Assembly (NCBI GenBank): GCA_023333565.1
Contig: JAJKFH010003680.1
Span: 1,426,001-1,490,000 of the forward strand
Length of the DNA: 64,000 nt
DNA from: Puffinus mauretanicus
Taxonomy: Eukaryota; Chordata; Aves; Procellariiformes; Procellariidae
Reading direction: 5' to 3'
The notes below the pieces were generated by a model. It was given only the letters and a program-made list of their open reading frames with translations, ran no database searches and was not told where the DNA came from. Shown one piece after another: positions 1 to 9,630 of the stretch (positions are counted from its first letter, which is position 1; every line of letters starts with the position of its first letter). The position numbers and the translations under genes are program-made.

Positions 1-56
1 TTAGTGAGCTACTGTTGCATTACACATAGACCAATCTGACTAGCAGGAGCAGAATT

Positions 57-80
57 AAATAGCAGAAAATAGCAGAAAAT
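57..80. repeat. Two-copy 10-bp tandem duplication
   Basis: The unit AGCAGAAAAT occurs twice at 61-70 and 71-80, with a partial copy (AAAT) just before it. This is the pattern of replication slippage in AT-rich DNA. No function is implied. Confidence 0.8.
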
Positions 81-555
81 TAAAATGAAAAAAGAAATAG
101 AAGTTCTTATAACAAGCGTAAGATTACTGCACATTTTCTCATCATTCAGAAATAACAAACGACAGGAACAGCCTACACTTTAAGATCTCTTCTGAAGGAA
201 CGCATGCCCATTTGACAAATATTTGTCACCCACCCTTGCCTTTGCCCCCCAAAAAGCAGGGAATAATATATACTACGGTGAATGTCAATGCTGACATAAT
301 CTGTAGCACTTCTTAGATTAGAAACCACCTCTTGGATCCTGTCTTCCTTGATTATCTAGCCCGTGGTCATCTGTCGGTGACATCATGCCAGGTTTTTAAG
401 GAAACATTGGTCAAAGCAAAGCCTTGTCAAGAGCAAGTAGCTCTTGGAAATGCATCATCCAGGCTGCAAAAAGTCCGGTAGTGTTTTGCAACAGAAATAA
501 TGTCACATCAGGAGGGACAGCTCCGGGGCATGGGTTAAGTCCCAAGCCCCCTTGG

Positions 556-815
556 CCAAACCAGGAGACAAGCAGCTCCGCTGTGTTCAAAGGGAGGTGA
601 GGAGGGCAGGCAGCTGCCATCCCCTGCACACCGCGTTGCGGCTCACCACAGCGCCCATGACACCCCGTAATCCCGGTGCGCTGGTTTGGGTGGGTCGGGT
701 GCCAAGTCAGGATCGTCATCGGCCAGAGGTGAAGCAGGCGGCCGCCCTGAATCGCCAGTGTAAACCACGCTGCTGCGCATGCTTCACCCTGCCACCACGG
801 CCGGTCCCCTGCGGC
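556..815. promoter_or_regulatory. Small CpG-dense patch
   Basis: By eye this stretch has roughly 19 CpG dinucleotides in 260 bp at clearly elevated GC, and includes a GCGGCCGC site at 738-745. Most bird DNA is CpG-depleted, so density like this suggests an unmethylated CpG islet or a GC-rich local block. No TATA box, initiator or adjoining exon could be identified. Whether it is a promoter is inference only. Confidence 0.3.
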
Positions 816-1194
816 AGGCACTGTTTTCAAAGGATTTTATAAAGTGCCCAAAGAAAAATTAGTACATTTTCCCCTCCTTTCTCATTTTAAATTGAGTTTT
901 CAGGCAAGCATAGGTCAAAGAAAGGAGAACAAGCTTTCACACCAAATTCAGCAGATGAATCATAAAATTAATTATGAAAGTTACAAAAATAGACTTAAAG
1001 TGTCTTAAAAACAGAAGCACTGGGTGTCCTTTTGCTCTGTTTTGATCTCCTCTCTTTGCCTGGATCAATAGCAAAAGCACCTGAAGAAAGGCTATCCAGG
1101 AAGGAAATTTTTAATCAAATACTTGTTCTTATGGTGAGCACTAATAGGGCTGAGGTGGAGATCATTGAAGTTAGCATTGTACACAGTGGAGAGA

Positions 1195-1459
1195 AACTGC
1201 TGAACACACCTTTTGCTCCAAGGGAGGTTTAGATTGGACATTAGGAAAAACTTCTTTACTGAAAGAGTGGTCAGGCCTTGGAACAGGCTGCCCAGGGAAG
1301 TGGTTGAGTCACCATCCCTGGAAGTATTTAAAAGATGTGTATATGTGGTGCTTAGGGACATGGTTTAGTGGGCATGGTGGTGTTGGGTTGATGGTTGGAC
1401 TCAATGATCTTAGAGGTCTTTTCCAACCTTAATGATTCTATGATTCTATGATTCTATGA
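1195..1459 (+). mobile_element. CR1 LINE 3' end, 5'-truncated
   Basis: This is the 3' terminal part of a chicken-repeat-1 (CR1) non-LTR retrotransposon in sense orientation. Visible hallmarks in order are AGATTGGACATTAGGAAAAA near 1231, the CTTGGAACAGGCTGCCCAGG block near 1278, CATCCCTGGAAGTATTTAAA near 1312, and GGTTGGACTCAATGATCTTA near 1393. The element ends in CR1's characteristic short tandem tail instead of poly(A). Only about 265 bp remain, so reverse transcriptase and endonuclease domains are absent. Such 5' truncation is usual for CR1, which inserts by target-primed reverse transcription. The close match to the avian tail wording suggests a relatively young avian copy and is the main evidence that the window is bird DNA. 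The exact 5' edge is uncertain by some tens of bases. Confidence 0.95.
1434..1459 (+). repeat. CR1 terminal GATTCTAT microrepeat
   Basis: Three tandem copies of GATTCTAT followed by GA close the CR1 element. CR1 elements characteristically end in two to several copies of this 8-bp unit, and this repeat fixes the 3' boundary of the insertion. Confidence 0.95.
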
Positions 1460-3167
1460 AGCTCGGTCCACAGTCCATCCTGCATTATATTTAAAATGCA
1501 TTCCCACCATGTCCTACCTTGGCCGTGTCCTGACTTGGTGATGAGACAGGTCCATGAAAACAAATGTGGTCTTTGAACTTCTGTCCTCACAAGGATTTTA
1601 TCAGGGAAAAGGCTGGGAGAACCTGATTTACACTGCCACATTTTTTTCCTGCCAAGCAAGGAGGAAGGAGTCCCATCAAGTCAAACTTCTTGGTTTACTC
1701 ATCTACCACCAGGTTTATATTGATGAGGCTTCACTGGTGGCCTAAGACTGCTGGGGTTGAGGGGGATCTCCTTGGCAGAAAATGCCTTGATGACTAAATA
1801 CCAGTAAAAGGCTTGTCTAGAAGCAGATCATCATTTCTCCATTCTGCAGAAAATAAAGCTAAGCTGAATTTATTTTCATCTGTGAGAAAGGGCTTAAGCA
1901 TCGGGGTTTACGGGTAACTGGACTCTCTGAGGCTTGGCGTGTTCAGTTAAATTTAACCTGATTCTTCTACCAGATTCTCTGGGATTATCTTGGATTCCCT
2001 TTTTTGGGGGAAGCAGCAGGTCAGCCTGGCTCCATGCGCAGGTTGCTTCCCAGCCCCAGAGCCCTTTCCAGCCAGGGGACTCAGATTTGCATTCCCTTTT
2101 CCGCACATCACACTTTTATGTTTCCTTTTCTGCTTATTACACCACATTAAAGAAACAGGCTAATGCTGCAGGCTTTCCTGATGCGGTCACTCCGGCCAGG
2201 GCACAAACAGTACCGAGTCCGGAGTGTAAAATTGTGCCTGAAAATTTCTTTTCCTTTTGTGCTATTTTTGGGGGTACTCTGGTGCCTAAACTTAAGCACA
2301 TAATATAAGTGACTGAGAAAGGAGCCCAGTCTCACCTAATTCATTATATGGTTAATAGAGGGCTGACTAATTAGATGTCCTGACTAAGCTATACCTTTCT
2401 GCAGACCATTCAAAAAGCCATGGAAGTTGATGACCTAGTTGCTCACATCTAACATGTTAACACTAACATTGTCCTAATCTCATGCTGAGACCCCATGTCA
2501 TTCCTGATAGACTTTTATTTAATTTGGTTTTTAAGGCATCCTTTGATGGACAATCTGTATCTCCCTAAAAAGCATACTCTTTAGCATGACTGTTAGAATA
2601 CATCTTTTTTTTCTAAAATCAATCTCCTCTGCTGGTGTTTAATCCTATTTTTTTTTGTCCAGTCCACAGTTATGTCTTGCATATTTTGCAGCTACATTCA
2701 CCTGGTTGGAGGCTGTTTTGACATCCCCATTCAGTCTTCCTTAGACTGACAAACACTCAGGTTTCTTCAGTCTTTCTTCACACACCACATACCTCACTCT
2801 TGATGATGATCACTCTTGTGTTCCTCTAAATTATTTTTAATTTTTACCCTCAGTCTTCTTGAAAAGCCATACAAAACCAGGATGCAGTCTGCTTTCTGAG
2901 ACAGCTCTTCTGACTGGAACAAGTGAAAAATCACCTCACTTGTTTTACATCTAGCGTTGCCTGCTTATACGCCCAGAGGAAGGTTTGCGTTTTCCACAGC
3001 GGTGTGATGCTGGTAAGAAGCACACCCAGGTAGCAGCATTTCATTGAAATCACGTTTCCTTTTCCGTAGCCGGCTGTGCTTTGTCTTCTGTGTTGGCAGT
3101 TAGTTGATTATTCCTATGGAGGTGCAGAACTTTTCACCTTTCCTTATCGAGTAGCACCCCATTTATT
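1460..3167. other. Unique non-coding DNA, no gene seen
   Basis: This is mixed-composition sequence after the CR1 tail. Frames of 60-124 codons overlap each other on both strands (for example around 1934-2308) and show no domain, start context or splice structure that I can support. Several T-rich runs occur near 2606 and 2650. No repeat family was recognised. Confidence 0.55.
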
Positions 3168-3775
3168 TCACACCGGTTTGTCGCGTTGCTCCGTTCGCCG
3201 TGAGCACTCTGAGGTACGGTCCCGACTTCCAGCGCGTTTGCTATCCCCCTCCCCTGCCCCTGCCGCCCCCCCACGGGGTGGCCTCGGCCTGCTTACCTTC
3301 TCTTTCTGACATCTTTTACAACATTATGGGAAATATTAAATAAGATCAGCTTCAGGGCAGACCCCACCCCGGGTACCAGGGTTTTGTGCTTAAAGGTCTA
3401 AATCTCAGACAGCCGCATCGGACGGCCTCAGCAGAGCGGCTTTTTCAGAGAGGGTTTCACCTGGCCTGTCCCCGGCACCCCCCTCCGGAGCCATGAATCC
3501 TTCCAGGGGCGCGTGCTGCTTCCCCGTGATTTCGGGGGAGGCCAAGTGAAGGAATTAGCTTGGACTGAAAGCTCTGCTTGTCATCCCGTGACTGTGGCAC
3601 CCGGTTTCCGCCTTCAGGAACCACAAACTACAGCCCCCTCACCACCGCGTCACCCGGCCTACCCCCGCCGGGGGGGTGTGTGTCCTCCGCAGGGCGCCGC
3701 TCCAAGGGCTCTCGGGAAGGTGGCGGTCGGGAGCAGCTGCCACAGCGGGTCGCGCAGCCTCCAAATTACATCTGC
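3168..3775. promoter_or_regulatory. CpG-dense stretch, possible CpG island
   Basis: CpG dinucleotides cluster strongly at about 3168-3245 (around ten) and again at about 3415-3770 (around 25 in 360 bp), in sequence that is well above the window average in GC. Counted by eye, the second part has an observed-to-expected CpG ratio of roughly 0.6-0.7, at the usual island threshold. In vertebrates such islands commonly mark promoters. No first exon, TATA box or conserved reading frame can be tied to it. The open frame at 3513-4013 is low-complexity and proline-rich and looks like a GC by-product. Confidence 0.4.
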
Positions 3776-6700
3776 AGCCCTAGGCTGTGGGCCAGGACAA
3801 GCGATGCAGCCTGCGGGCCCTGCCATTGCATGTAAGAAATTCAAGTGGCCACCAAAAGCCTTAACAGAGCCAAGGTACGCGATCTGTCACCACCTCCCTA
3901 CCCTGCGGCCTGTGACCCTGCCACAGGGCAAAACCCCTAAGGGCCGTACCCTGGAGCTGCAGTCAGTGCGAAGCCACAACCCTCTCCCTCGAGCTTTGCT
4001 TTGTAACTTCTAACATATTTTACCCTGGCTTTTATTTTTCTCCTTTCATGCCTTTCAAGTGATCTGCTTCAGCGCTGGCTCGTAGCACAGCAGTACTGCT
4101 ATTAGGTAACTGTGTCTAATGAATCTCAAAAGCCTAAAAAGGCTTCTGAGAGGCCTCATTTTGCTTACAGAGATGAAGGGGCTGATCAGATCTCCTGGTA
4201 AAATAAGATTTTTGGGAAAAGGGGCTCTGTCAAAGTTGTTACTTTACAAGTTATTTGCTTTTTAAACAAAAATAAGCCTTTAAGTAAACTTGTACGTTGA
4301 CACAGTGTGCTGCTTTCAGAGTTGTTCCTTTTCTCAATATTAATTACGGAATGGACAAAATTGCTGTTTTTTCCTCAGCAACAGAGGTTGCTTTTCCTAA
4401 AAATGTAGATATATTCTTGCACAAAGACATAATTCCCAAGCTAAAAAACATATGTACTGGCAAGGAATAAAAAATATAAATCATAATGCAAGGAGGACCA
4501 AGAGATTAATTATTTCTGTAATCCACATTTCTGATGAATACGATGCATACCTTTCTGAGAGACTATAGCTGTCTTTTTCCCTGGTAATCGTGGCATAATG
4601 CAAGCCTCTCTATCTAATAACAGAAATTAATAGAACATTTCTTTCAATTAGGCATATGAAAAATGCATTTCAAAACCAAGCCAAGTTCAGCTTTTAGAGA
4701 CAGAGAGTGTGTGATCTTAATTCTTCTCTCCTTTGCTAATTCAGTTTACATAAAATCAGTTTATGTACCCATTAAACCTGGTCACTCTGCTGCTCCTCCC
4801 TGAAAGGACTTTCAGCTGAAGCGTCACACACAACGTACAGAAGAGTAGGAAGGGAGTGTGAATTAACACAGGTGTCCTAAAAAGGGTGGATTTGCAGTGC
4901 TGTGCTGCATATGAATCTCTGGGTCTCGTTCCTGCTTTGGGCAGCCTCTCCCATGGAAAACAGGAACTTTCCACAGCATCACCACAAGACAGGTGAGATG
5001 CAGCAAGCTGGTTTTGTTCACGTAGCAGCTAAGCAGTAAAACCACTGAGGATGCCTAACGTGAGGAGGTGGGACACCTATTTTCCCCATTCACTCCTTCT
5101 GCCAACAGACATTCAAAAAAATCACTAAAAATGGAAATTTACCTGCTTTCTTGCTTGAGATTTGCCAGCAGATATGAGCTGTAAAACAGGCTTTCCTGCC
5201 TTCAGGAGGTACCCCGATAACAGTGCTCCATTCATTCCTAAAAGAAAAAGTAGGATCCCGTTTTCATAAACCAGACTAGCAACTGCCTGTGGGCTTGCCA
5301 CTGATTTCCATGGAAGCAGGATCGTTCTCCACCTAAAGTATCTCTGCTCTGAGATTATTAGAGAAATAGTACTAATGAAGATTTCACTGCAGTGGTTTTG
5401 CTGTTACTGGTGTTATTAATGATTTATTTTGATTATTTCATTAAAGTACTGAGTTGTAGACAACATAGAGACACAAAAGCTAAGCTAAGGACTCAGCGGG
5501 AAGTAAAACGACCACTGATAATTAACTGCCCATCTTTTACAAGGCCAGGGCTTTGAGGATCCTCCTGGTGGGGAAGAGACGGGGAGAAGAGGCAGGGCAT
5601 TGATTTAATAAATTAAAAGGGGATGAAAAAAAAAGTATAGTCATTGCTGGTTTTCTACAGCGTAAGCATTCAAGAGTCTCGAGAGATCCCTGTGTCATCA
5701 TGAAGGATCAGCCTTAAAGTTTAGCCTGAGTTAATCCATCTAAAGGAATTGGTGAATACTCTCTTGATCTGTAACATTTATAGGCTTTGGAGAGGGAACC
5801 ACGCAGGGGAGAGATTTAAAGCCTCAGACGAGCAAAACCTTGTAGGTATATGCTTAACCTTAAGCACCCTTTTCTCTTTAGGAAAGTGGCTGAGCATTTC
5901 CTTTTAATCTCGTTGACATTTTCTAAATCCTATTGTCTTCCATGAAGCCCACAGGTGTTACTTCAGGACTTTGCTAAAGAGTCTTCACCCTTCCACAGCA
6001 CTGCTGATCCTTGAGCTTCTGCTAACTCCACTAGCTCTTGTTGCCATTCCCCTTTTAATATTTCTGTTTATAGTTTTTTAGGTGAGAAGCCACCATTAAA
6101 TTATATATTGATTGATTTCTCTTCAGATTACTTTATTTTGAGATCTCAGATTCACTCCCTATAATTTTTCTAATACATACAGCAAACCATCCTTTCCACC
6201 ACTGATTTATTTTATATGATGTCATTAATGCGTCTCTAATATATGCCTCCTCAGCTGCATTATTCCTGCTCTGTCTGAAGAGCAGCTCAGGGCTGATCTC
6301 ACTTAGCTGAAGGAAGGCTAGACTCCCTCCCGGGAGCAGGGAATGACTGAGGCTCCTAAACACACAAAAGCATTTCAAGAAGATGGTTGAAGTCCGAGAG
6401 AGTCCAGCAAGGACTCTGCTGGTGCATTTCTTGCCGAGCAGAAAGGCACAGTGCTGAGTCCTGCCAGTTTATTTGCTTGTGCCCCTGTCTCCTGCCTGCC
6501 TTGTCAAGACAAGGAACCGGAGATCTCCAGCTGGGTCACCTGCCTGGGCACTTTCCCACTGGGGCCTCCCTGGTTTCCAGCTCCCCATCAGCCTACGCAG
6601 CAGAGATGTTGTAGCTAAGCCATCTTTTCCGTCTTCTTCTGTTTCACACAGAAGTAGTGTCATTGATTTCCATGTCCAAAACCAAGACAAAGTAGAAGGA

Positions 6701-8084
6701 AAGCCTCACATTTTGGAGATCTAAAACTATCCTTGAAAATATGGTTTCCCCAGCTTCACAAGTAACAACGACTTATGATTTCATATCTCTATCCTAAGCC
6801 AACATTACTGAAAAATTCATCAAAAGGCTAGTATGGCAGGGCTTTGCAGCCCACCAGGATATTCCCCCTGGCTATGTACTCAAATTACAGATGCATACAA
6901 TAGCACGCAGAGGGTACGGTCATTGGAGTGTCATTCAATTTAAAGAGAATGATGATGGGGGAGAAGCTGACAAGAGAAAAGGATGAGGGCAGTACATTAA
7001 TGAATTCTCCTAAATCAGTGTGTGCAACCATCTAGCCTCTTCAAAAAGACAGCAATCTGCACCCAGGAAAATAACTCATCGCAAAAGAGATGTCTCTTTT
7101 TACAGCTGTGCTAGTGGCTGCATGGGCATTGTGTGCAGCGTATTTAGAGATAACATCTGACACATTTTTTCCTTTCTGATACAGAAAGTGTATTTTAGTC
7201 AATAGTATTGATTTATTCCTTTCCTTGCTTAAATAGGAAATTGTCATTTAATCAAGATTTCCCTGTCAACAAGAGGTAAAGTAATGAACTATTTTATTGA
7301 CATGCTTTTCTTTGTAATAGTTATTAGCAAGCTCTCCATTTCATTGTTCAGAATACACTTTCTTGTATTACTGTCTTTTTTTACTACATTTGTTTTATTT
7401 TGCATCAGTGAGCTAGTTATAGTTTTATTAAAAAACAACAACAAAACCCAGCACATTCCCAAATATATATGAGTCTGTGGTAAAGGTGGGAACTGTTTTT
7501 CTTCCTTCACTTAAAGCAGAAAAATTATGCTGCAACAAGAATTTCAGTAATTAATTGGTACGAGTGATTTTCACAAACATACTCCTGCTGTGAGACCTTT
7601 TGCCGCAGATTAACTTTTACATCCACTTCAGCCAAAAAATAACAACTAACAAGCAGCTCAATAACCTCTCTCCCCACTCCACCAAGCTGTTCCTGCAGTC
7701 AAACTTTTTATTTTTCTATACCCAGCCAATGTAGGAAAATGGACCAGTTGTGAAGAGGTAAGAGAAAATGTGGTAGAGCATCGGTTCTATTTTTCTGTTT
7801 GTGCCCTCGGTAAAGGTTTTGGCACATCCCTGCTGTTTCTGATGTAGATTGCTGATTTGTAATGGGACTTTGCAGTAAGATGCTGGCTCATTTTCCGTGT
7901 GGTTAAAATTGCTTCATGATATTTCTCAAAAGAGCACAATGGGGATTAGAAATAGCTGCAACATCTCATTTTTGGAGATCTGCTGGTTAAGTGTCATTGT
8001 TCTGGAGTCATGCACGCCCTCTGCCCAAAAGCCAGATTCTGCATGTTGCATTGAAGAGGCGTCCATATGTCTGACCTCCGTGCG
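3776..8084. other. Unique non-coding DNA, no gene seen
   Basis: This long stretch is mostly AT-rich and has no supportable exon. Open frames stay under about 85 codons and overlap on both strands. The short palindrome and stem-loop at 4089-4150 are the only internal structures recorded. Segments such as 5340-5460 and 7180-7450 are AT-rich with TTAAT/ATTAA words, as expected for either neutral AT-rich DNA or distal enhancers. Sequence alone cannot separate these. Confidence 0.55.
4089..4150. other. Palindrome and adjacent stem-loop
   Basis: AGCAGTACTGCT at 4089-4100 is a perfect 12-bp palindrome. Just after it, CTCAAAAGCC (4125-4134) pairs with GGCTTCTGAG (4141-4150) across a 6-base A-rich loop with one mismatch. 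The stem is too short for a microRNA precursor. It could be a chance structure or a composite protein-binding site. Confidence 0.35.
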
Positions 8085-8215
8085 CAAGCGGAGCCTCCCC
8101 CTCCCACAGCCTACAGCTCAGCGGTGTCCCGGCCCCGTCCTGGCAGCCAGACGTGGCGCTGGCTGCCTGGGCACGGCCCCGCGCTGCTGCTTGCTCCCCA
8201 CAGGCCGGGGGGCAG
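8085..8215. promoter_or_regulatory. Small CpG-dense patch
   Basis: About a dozen CpG dinucleotides lie within roughly 130 bp of GC-rich sequence inside an otherwise AT-rich neighbourhood. The overlapping 148-codon plus-strand frame (7897-8343) has no recognisable domain. The patch could be a small CpG islet, but no promoter element or exon is seen. Confidence 0.25.
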
Positions 8216-8990
8216 GTAGGAAGCTGGGAGGGTGTCTAGGGCTCAGTGAACCAGAAGATAACCAACATCACTCCTGGACCATGTGCCCAAGGGAACGCAT
8301 ATCCGCTCCTTCCGAGCACACGCAGAGCACACAGTGGAGATAAAATTCAGCTTTGTCATAAACTTTATAATATTCTCTGCTTATCTTAAGGTCTGATCTG
8401 CCAGAGAGAGGTGGAAGCTCTTGGGTGCTATTTGGACAGTGTCCTTTTCTAGGCCTTAGAACTGCAGATTAAAGCTCAAAAATGTGAAGGAAGCAAACCC
8501 CAGAAGTCCAGAAAGCACTTTCTCATAAAAAAAAAAAAACCAGACCAAAAATCATTTTTAAAAACTTACTCAGCCAGTCCCATTACTTTGGAAGGGGCAG
8601 ATATGATTTTTGAATGACTGAAAGGAACAACAGTGACCTCCCGTCAACCGTGACAGGGAAGAGATGGTCTCTTGACCTTCTCACTCTGCACCAGTCCAGC
8701 CTGGACCATTCCCCATGCTTCCAGCGGAGCCAGGATTACACCCAGCCTCCCTCAGTGTTTTCCTGTGGTCTTGTCTGTGCATTAACCAAAGGGCACAAGT
8801 TTATATTCAGGGCAAAGAAATCTTTGGTGTAGCTTCCAGTCGCACAGGAACTGACTAGTGACCTGATAAAAAAAAAAATTAAAAATCAGTGGAAAGATTC
8901 AGATAACTCTTCAACACGCTGTGTATACTGTCAATGGGATATCTTTATGTAAATTGTTGTTTTAGTACTTTTAATGTAGATTGTTGTAGA
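8216..8990. other. Unique non-coding DNA with an A13 run
   Basis: No gene or repeat family was recognised. A 13-base A run sits at 8527-8539. It has no retroelement body in front of it that I can recognise, so it is treated as a plain homopolymer. Confidence 0.5.
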
Positions 8991-9073
8991 TTTTCCCTTC
9001 CCTTCTTTTCCCCTTTTTTTTTCCTTTCTTTTCTCTCCCTTTTCTTTTCTCTTCTCTTCCTTTCTTCTCTTTC
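8991..9073 (+). repeat. 83-nt pure pyrimidine tract
   Basis: Every base from 8991 to 9073 is C or T, in an irregular mixture of CTTTT, CCCTT and TCTCT words. The tract is followed at once by ACCTTAG, so the + strand superficially resembles a long polypyrimidine tract ending in a splice acceptor near 9080. No downstream reading frame supports an exon. Long homopurine-homopyrimidine tracts can adopt triplex (H-DNA) structures and are often polymorphic in length. Confidence 0.85.
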
Positions 9074-9548
9074 ACCTTAGTATGGTTTTACTTTTGTTGC
9101 CTGAACCACAAGGATGGAAAGGCAATAGAAACAATACGTGCTCTGAATCTTCCTAGAACGATGGCTTGTAGATTCAAATTACAATACTCTCCTTTTCTTA
9201 TTCAAAAACGAACCATAGGCTGCCTGAACTATGTAAGCAGGAGGAGACACACACCCGACTCTGAGGTGGCCTCTGCAGCATGCGTGTCAGATACCATAAG
9301 ATCTTCTCCTCTCCCTTCAGCGCAGTTGCTATTCTGGCATAGAGGCAGGACCGGGTTCAGCACAAGCGGGCGTACATGGTTGGTCACAGCAGCTGCAGTT
9401 CAGCTACAGAATCCTTGCCACAGGATGCTGCAGATGCCAAATGCATCAGGACAAGTGCACTGAGGACAAATGCCACTTCTGGCTCACAAAGTCCCAAATT
9501 CTTAGATTACTGGAGCCTTGGAGAGTACTGAGGAGGTATGAATACATT
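9074..9548. other. Unique non-coding DNA, no gene seen
   Basis: The open frames at 9161-9463 and 9441-9854 on the plus strand overlap each other. The second runs into a CR1-type relic, which argues against a real protein. No splice-delimited exon could be supported. Confidence 0.5.
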
Positions 9549-9630
9549 TGCCCTGTTCTTATCTTCCTAGGCGTCTGCTGTGGACCACCAAAAAGGCAGA
9601 GTATTGGGCTAGATGGACTATTCTTGTGGG
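9549..9630 (+). mobile_element. Old CR1-type LINE 3' fragment
   Basis: The wording around TGTTCTTATCTTCCTAGG, CGTCTGCTGTGGACCACC and especially TATTGGGCTAGATGGACTAT matches the 3' region of ancient amniote CR1 families as I know them, in which a TGGGCTAGATGGACC motif is typical. Only about 80 bp is recognisable and it is diverged, so this is an old, inactive fragment. The family assignment rests on memory of consensus wording, and the boundaries are approximate. Confidence 0.6.

Larger units (their letters stand above)
1..1194. other. Unique non-coding DNA, no gene seen
   Basis: Both strands were read and no credible exon or RNA gene is visible. The sequence opens with a short tandem duplication (see 57-80) and contains one CpG-dense patch (see 556-815). 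Open frames of 96-139 codons lie over that patch on both strands at once and have no recognisable domain, so they look like a by-product of high GC. The part after 840 is AT-rich with no repeat family recognised. Confidence 0.55.

Noticed and set aside
3513..4013. 166-codon frame beside the CpG-dense stretch as a first exon
   Set aside because: The peptide is low-complexity and proline/alanine-rich, with no conserved motif, no clear start context and no supportable splice donor. Only the CpG density was kept.
9060..9100. Splice acceptor after the long pyrimidine tract
   Set aside because: The tract-plus-AG pattern is convincing by shape only. No reading frame or donor supports an exon, so it is mentioned only as a finding to test.
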